From positions 1 through 17,146 of the forward strand of contig JBKHBQ010000058.1 of the NCBI GenBank assembly GCA_046542305.1: 17,146 bases of DNA. Direction: 5' to 3'. The notes beneath the pieces are model-generated. The model ran no database searches. It had not been told where the DNA came from and saw nothing but the letters and a program-made list of their open reading frames with translations. How positions within the stretch are numbered: position 1 is the first letter of the stretch; every line of letters begins with the position of its first letter. Positions 15,061 to 17,146 of the stretch are shown here, piece after piece. The position numbers and the translations under genes were made by a program. The DNA is from JBKHBQ01 sp046542305 (GTDB lineage Bacteria > Bacteroidota > Bacteroidia > Bacteroidales > 4484-276).

Positions 15061-16440
15061 ATGTCGGAAATTTACATCAGCAACGGAAGGATCATTACGG
15101 GCACGGAAGATTTCAGGGGAAACCTGCTGATCCGCGACGGAACTATTGCAGAAATATCCGCGGGCAAAATCCAGATTTCCACTCATGCCAAAACCATTGA
15201 TGCCACAGACAGATATATCCTGCCGGGATTTATCGATCCGCACGTACACATGGAACTTCCCACTGCTGCCGGAAACTCAGCCGATGATTTCAGAACCGGC
15301 AGCCTGGCCGCGCTTTACGGAGGCACCACCACCATATTGGATTTTGTGACGCCCTTGCAGGGCCAGTCCCTCATCGAAGCCCTGCACGAAAGGAAAGCCC
15401 TGGCCGCCGGTTCGTTGATTGACCATTCCCTGCACGTTAGTCCGCTGAACGGAAACCCGGCCACCATCAGGGAGATCGAAAAATGTATTTACAATGAAGG
15501 CATCACTTCCTTCAAAGCCTATATGGCCTACCGCAAAACCATCGGCATCGGCGACCACACGCTGGCTGCCATAATGGATATTCTCGGCAAGTCCGGCGGC
15601 TTGCTGATGCTCCATTGCGAAAACGACGGATTAATCCGTTATCTGCAGGAAAAGTTCATTTCCGGAGGCAAGACCGGCCCGGAATACCACGCCCTCTCGC
15701 GCCCTCCGGCCGCCGAAGCCGAAGCCATAGGAAGAGCGATAAACTTCAGCCGGCAATTCGGTTGTACCGTTTATATCGTTCATGTTTCCACTGCCGAAGG
15801 CGCCGGTTTGATCGCCCGTGGCCGGGAGGCAGGCCTGCGGATTTACGGCGAAACCTGTCCGCAGTATCTCCTGCTGGACCGGTCACGATACGAAGCCCCC
15901 TTTGATGAAGCCGCTGCATTCGTGATGAGCCCGCCGCTGCGTGAAAAGCATGACCGGGAGAGACTGTGGAAGGCCCTGTCGGAAGAAACGCTGCAAACCA
16001 CCGCCACCGACCACTGTTCCTTCAACAAATCACAAAAAGCGTCGGGCAGGGAAGATTTTACGCGCATCCCCAACGGCGCCGGAGGTGTTGAATTCAGGCC
16101 TTCGCTGCTTTTTTCCTATGGCGTGCTGCCGGGAAGGATCAGCCTGCAGCAGTGGATAAAACTGCTCTCCGCCAATGCTGCCCGGATATTCGGTCTTACA
16201 TCAAAAGGCGATCTGAAAGCCGGCATGGATGCCGATGTAGTGATCTGGAACCCTGAAACCACAGGTATCATCAACCGTGAATCGCAATTGCAAAACTGTG
16301 ATCAGAATATCTATGAAGGCACGAAAATCATAGGCTCTGCAGAAACAGTGATCGCCGGGGGAAAGATCAGGGTGGAAAACGGGAAGGTTACTGACGCAGA
16401 GACAACCGGAAGGTTCTTGCGTCGTGAACATCGTGTTTAG
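15061..16440 (+). CDS. hyuA: HyuA-type dihydropyrimidinase-like cyclic amidase
   Basis: This 459-aa protein has the full length of the dihydropyrimidinase/hydantoinase family (E. coli HyuA 461 aa). The binuclear metal site is complete: H61 and H63 in DPHVHME, the carboxylated lysine K152 in SFKAYMAY, H185 in HCEND, H241 in IVHVST and D317 in ATDHCSF. Y157, five residues after the lysine, matches the oxyanion tyrosine of the family. ETCPQYL (264-270), SPPLR (290-294) and the terminal GRFLRR are shared with E. coli HyuA. It opens a cyclic amide (hydantoin-, dihydropyrimidine- or imidazolone-like ring), here probably a product of the XdhD and SsnA steps. It is the last gene of the operon, 9 bases after ssnA. 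The family and metal site are very sure; the natural substrate is inferred from context. Confidence 0.95.
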   Translation: MSEIYISNGRIITGTEDFRGNLLIRDGTIAEISAGKIQISTHAKTIDATDRYILPGFIDPHVHMELPTAAGNSADDFRTGSLAALYGGTTTILDFVTPLQGQSLIEALHERKALAAGSLIDHSLHVSPLNGNPATIREIEKCIYNEGITSFKAYMAYRKTIGIGDHTLAAIMDILGKSGGLLMLHCENDGLIRYLQEKFISGGKTGPEYHALSRPPAAEAEAIGRAINFSRQFGCTVYIVHVSTAEGAGLIARGREAGLRIYGETCPQYLLLDRSRYEAPFDEAAAFVMSPPLREKHDRERLWKALSEETLQTTATDHCSFNKSQKASGREDFTRIPNGAGGVEFRPSLLFSYGVLPGRISLQQWIKLLSANAARIFGLTSKGDLKAGMDADVVIWNPETTGIINRESQLQNCDQNIYEGTKIIGSAETVIAGGKIRVENGKVTDAETTGRFLRREHRV

Positions 16441-16750
16441 CGAGGAGCGTACAGCGAAGTGATCTTTAATAAAAAGCCTGCATTCACATGTTTTATATTA
16501 AACCATATTCATTTACTACACCAGACTTTACCACCTATATTACACATTTCATGAACCTTATCAGGTTTACCTTACATTTTTCCTCTTTTCAAAATTCGGC
16601 GATTCAAAAAAAATCCGTCATAAATATTCAGAAACCATGTTTTGCCTATAAGAATTTGATTTTCTGATTTGTTCTGGTTCCAACTTATGAGGAGGCTTGA
16701 TTTGATTTAGATTTTTGGGGGTTGAGTTTTGCTTCACTGGATTCTGAGTT
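16441..16750. other. AT-rich intergenic stretch without a recognised gene
   Basis: This 310-base gap lies between convergent genes, hyuA on plus and the nitroreductase on minus. No open frame with family character, RNA gene or repeat array was seen. It holds one weak terminator-like hairpin (16552-16581) and T-rich tracts on the plus strand near 16655-16735. Confidence 0.6.
16552..16581 (+). terminator. Weak terminator-like hairpin downstream of the purine operon
   Basis: TGAACCT (16552-16558) and AGGTTTA (16563-16569) form a 7-bp stem with one G-U pair and a TATC loop. A run of five T follows at 16577-16581, with seven bases in between. The stem is AT-rich and the spacing poor, so it is only a candidate for the end of the ygfK-hyuA transcript. 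Confidence 0.3.
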
Positions 16751-17146
16751 TCAGTTTTCACCCCTTCCATACGCATTAAAACTCACCACCTCCTTCATAT
16801 CCTTCCGGCGTTTATCGGGGATTCGGTCGTAATTGTGGTAGCCGAGGGTGATGAGCAGTCCGATGGTTTTTTGTTTCGGAATATGCAGAAGCTTTCCAAC
16901 GGCTTTCTCATCGAACCAACCCAGCATACAGGTGGCCAGTCCTTCTTCGGTGGCCTGCAGGCAAAAATGTTCGGCAGCGATGCCAATGTCGATGAGCGGG
17001 TATTCCTTGTGTTTAATCCGGCCACCAATCTGGGTGATCACTTTCGGTTTTTCCAGCACAAAAGCCACGATCACCGGCGCACTGTGCACAAATTTATTGA
17101 ACGACAACATCCGGCTCCAGGTTTTTGCGGCCACTTTTTCCTTCAG
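16751..17146 (-). CDS. Nitroreductase-family flavoprotein (5' end beyond the window)
   Basis: The last 131 residues of a protein of the FMN-dependent nitroreductase family are present; the frame is open through the right edge, so the true start is outside. Family members are usually about 170-220 aa. Visible family features are PLIDIGIAAEHFCLQATEEG, the GLATCMLGWF segment with the conserved Gly, the LHIPKQK turn before a hydrophobic strand (IGLLITLGY) and a basic KRRKD near the C-terminus. The N-terminal FMN-binding Arg-Ser-x-Arg segment is cut off. Such enzymes reduce nitro groups, quinones or other electron-poor compounds with NAD(P)H; the substrate cannot be named. A GTG at 17134 could be read as a start, but coding similarity seems to continue upstream of it, so it is more likely internal. 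It converges on hyuA and is not part of the purine operon. Confidence 0.85.
   Translation of the reverse strand: MKEKVAAKTWSRMLSFNKFVHSAPVIVAFVLEKPKVITQIGGRIKHKEYPLIDIGIAAEHFCLQATEEGLATCMLGWFDEKAVGKLLHIPKQKTIGLLITLGYHNYDRIPDKRRKDMKEVVSFNAYGRGEN

Noticed and set aside
17132..17134. GTG at 17134 (minus strand) as the nitroreductase start
   Set aside because: The frame stays open to the window edge and the FMN-binding N-terminus would be missing, so the true start is most likely beyond the window.

Overview
The window looks like a chromosomal piece of an anaerobic Bacteroidota (Bacteroidales-type) bacterium. Three things point there. One is a large secreted protein ending in a type IX secretion (T9SS) sorting domain. 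Another is a set of promoter-like boxes of the Bacteroidota form TAnnTTTG in front of several genes. The third is the weak or absent Shine-Dalgarno sequence before some genes. No RNA gene, insertion sequence, phage gene or CRISPR array was seen.

Left part (1-4871, all minus strand): the 5' part of a Hanks-type Ser/Thr protein kinase gene that runs off the left edge; a 966-aa secreted protein with a non-calcium propeller, two ASH-type Ig domains, a calcium-binding FG-GAP/VCBS propeller and a T9SS tail; and a 297-aa TPR lipoprotein. A clear intrinsic terminator lies between the first two genes.

Central and right part (5081-16440, all plus strand): six tightly packed genes that start divergently from the lipoprotein gene. 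In order: ygfK (multi-domain Fe-S/FAD/NAD(P)H oxidoreductase), a TrpB/CysK-like fold-type II PLP enzyme, a threonine-synthase-like fold-type II PLP enzyme with a zinc ribbon, xdhD (molybdenum hydroxylase fused to two [2Fe-2S] clusters), ssnA (amidohydrolase) and hyuA (dihydropyrimidinase-like hydrolase). ygfK, xdhD, ssnA and hyuA are the core of the anaerobic purine/uric-acid cluster known from E. coli and gut anaerobes. XdhD keeps both purine-recognition residues of xanthine oxidoreductase (Glu407, Arg515) and the catalytic Glu825, so a purine substrate is well supported. The likely flow is a redox step on a purine by XdhD with YgfK as electron partner, opening of the rings by SsnA and HyuA, then breakdown of an amino-acid-like product by the PLP enzymes with release of ammonia. 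The unusual point is the pair of unassigned PLP enzymes between ygfK and xdhD, where the E. coli-type locus uses YgeX, YgeW, YgeY and YqeA. None of those is in this window, nor is an XDH FAD subunit or a purine permease.

Right end: a 310-bp AT-rich stretch without a recognisable gene, then the 3' part of a nitroreductase-family gene on the minus strand that runs off the right edge.
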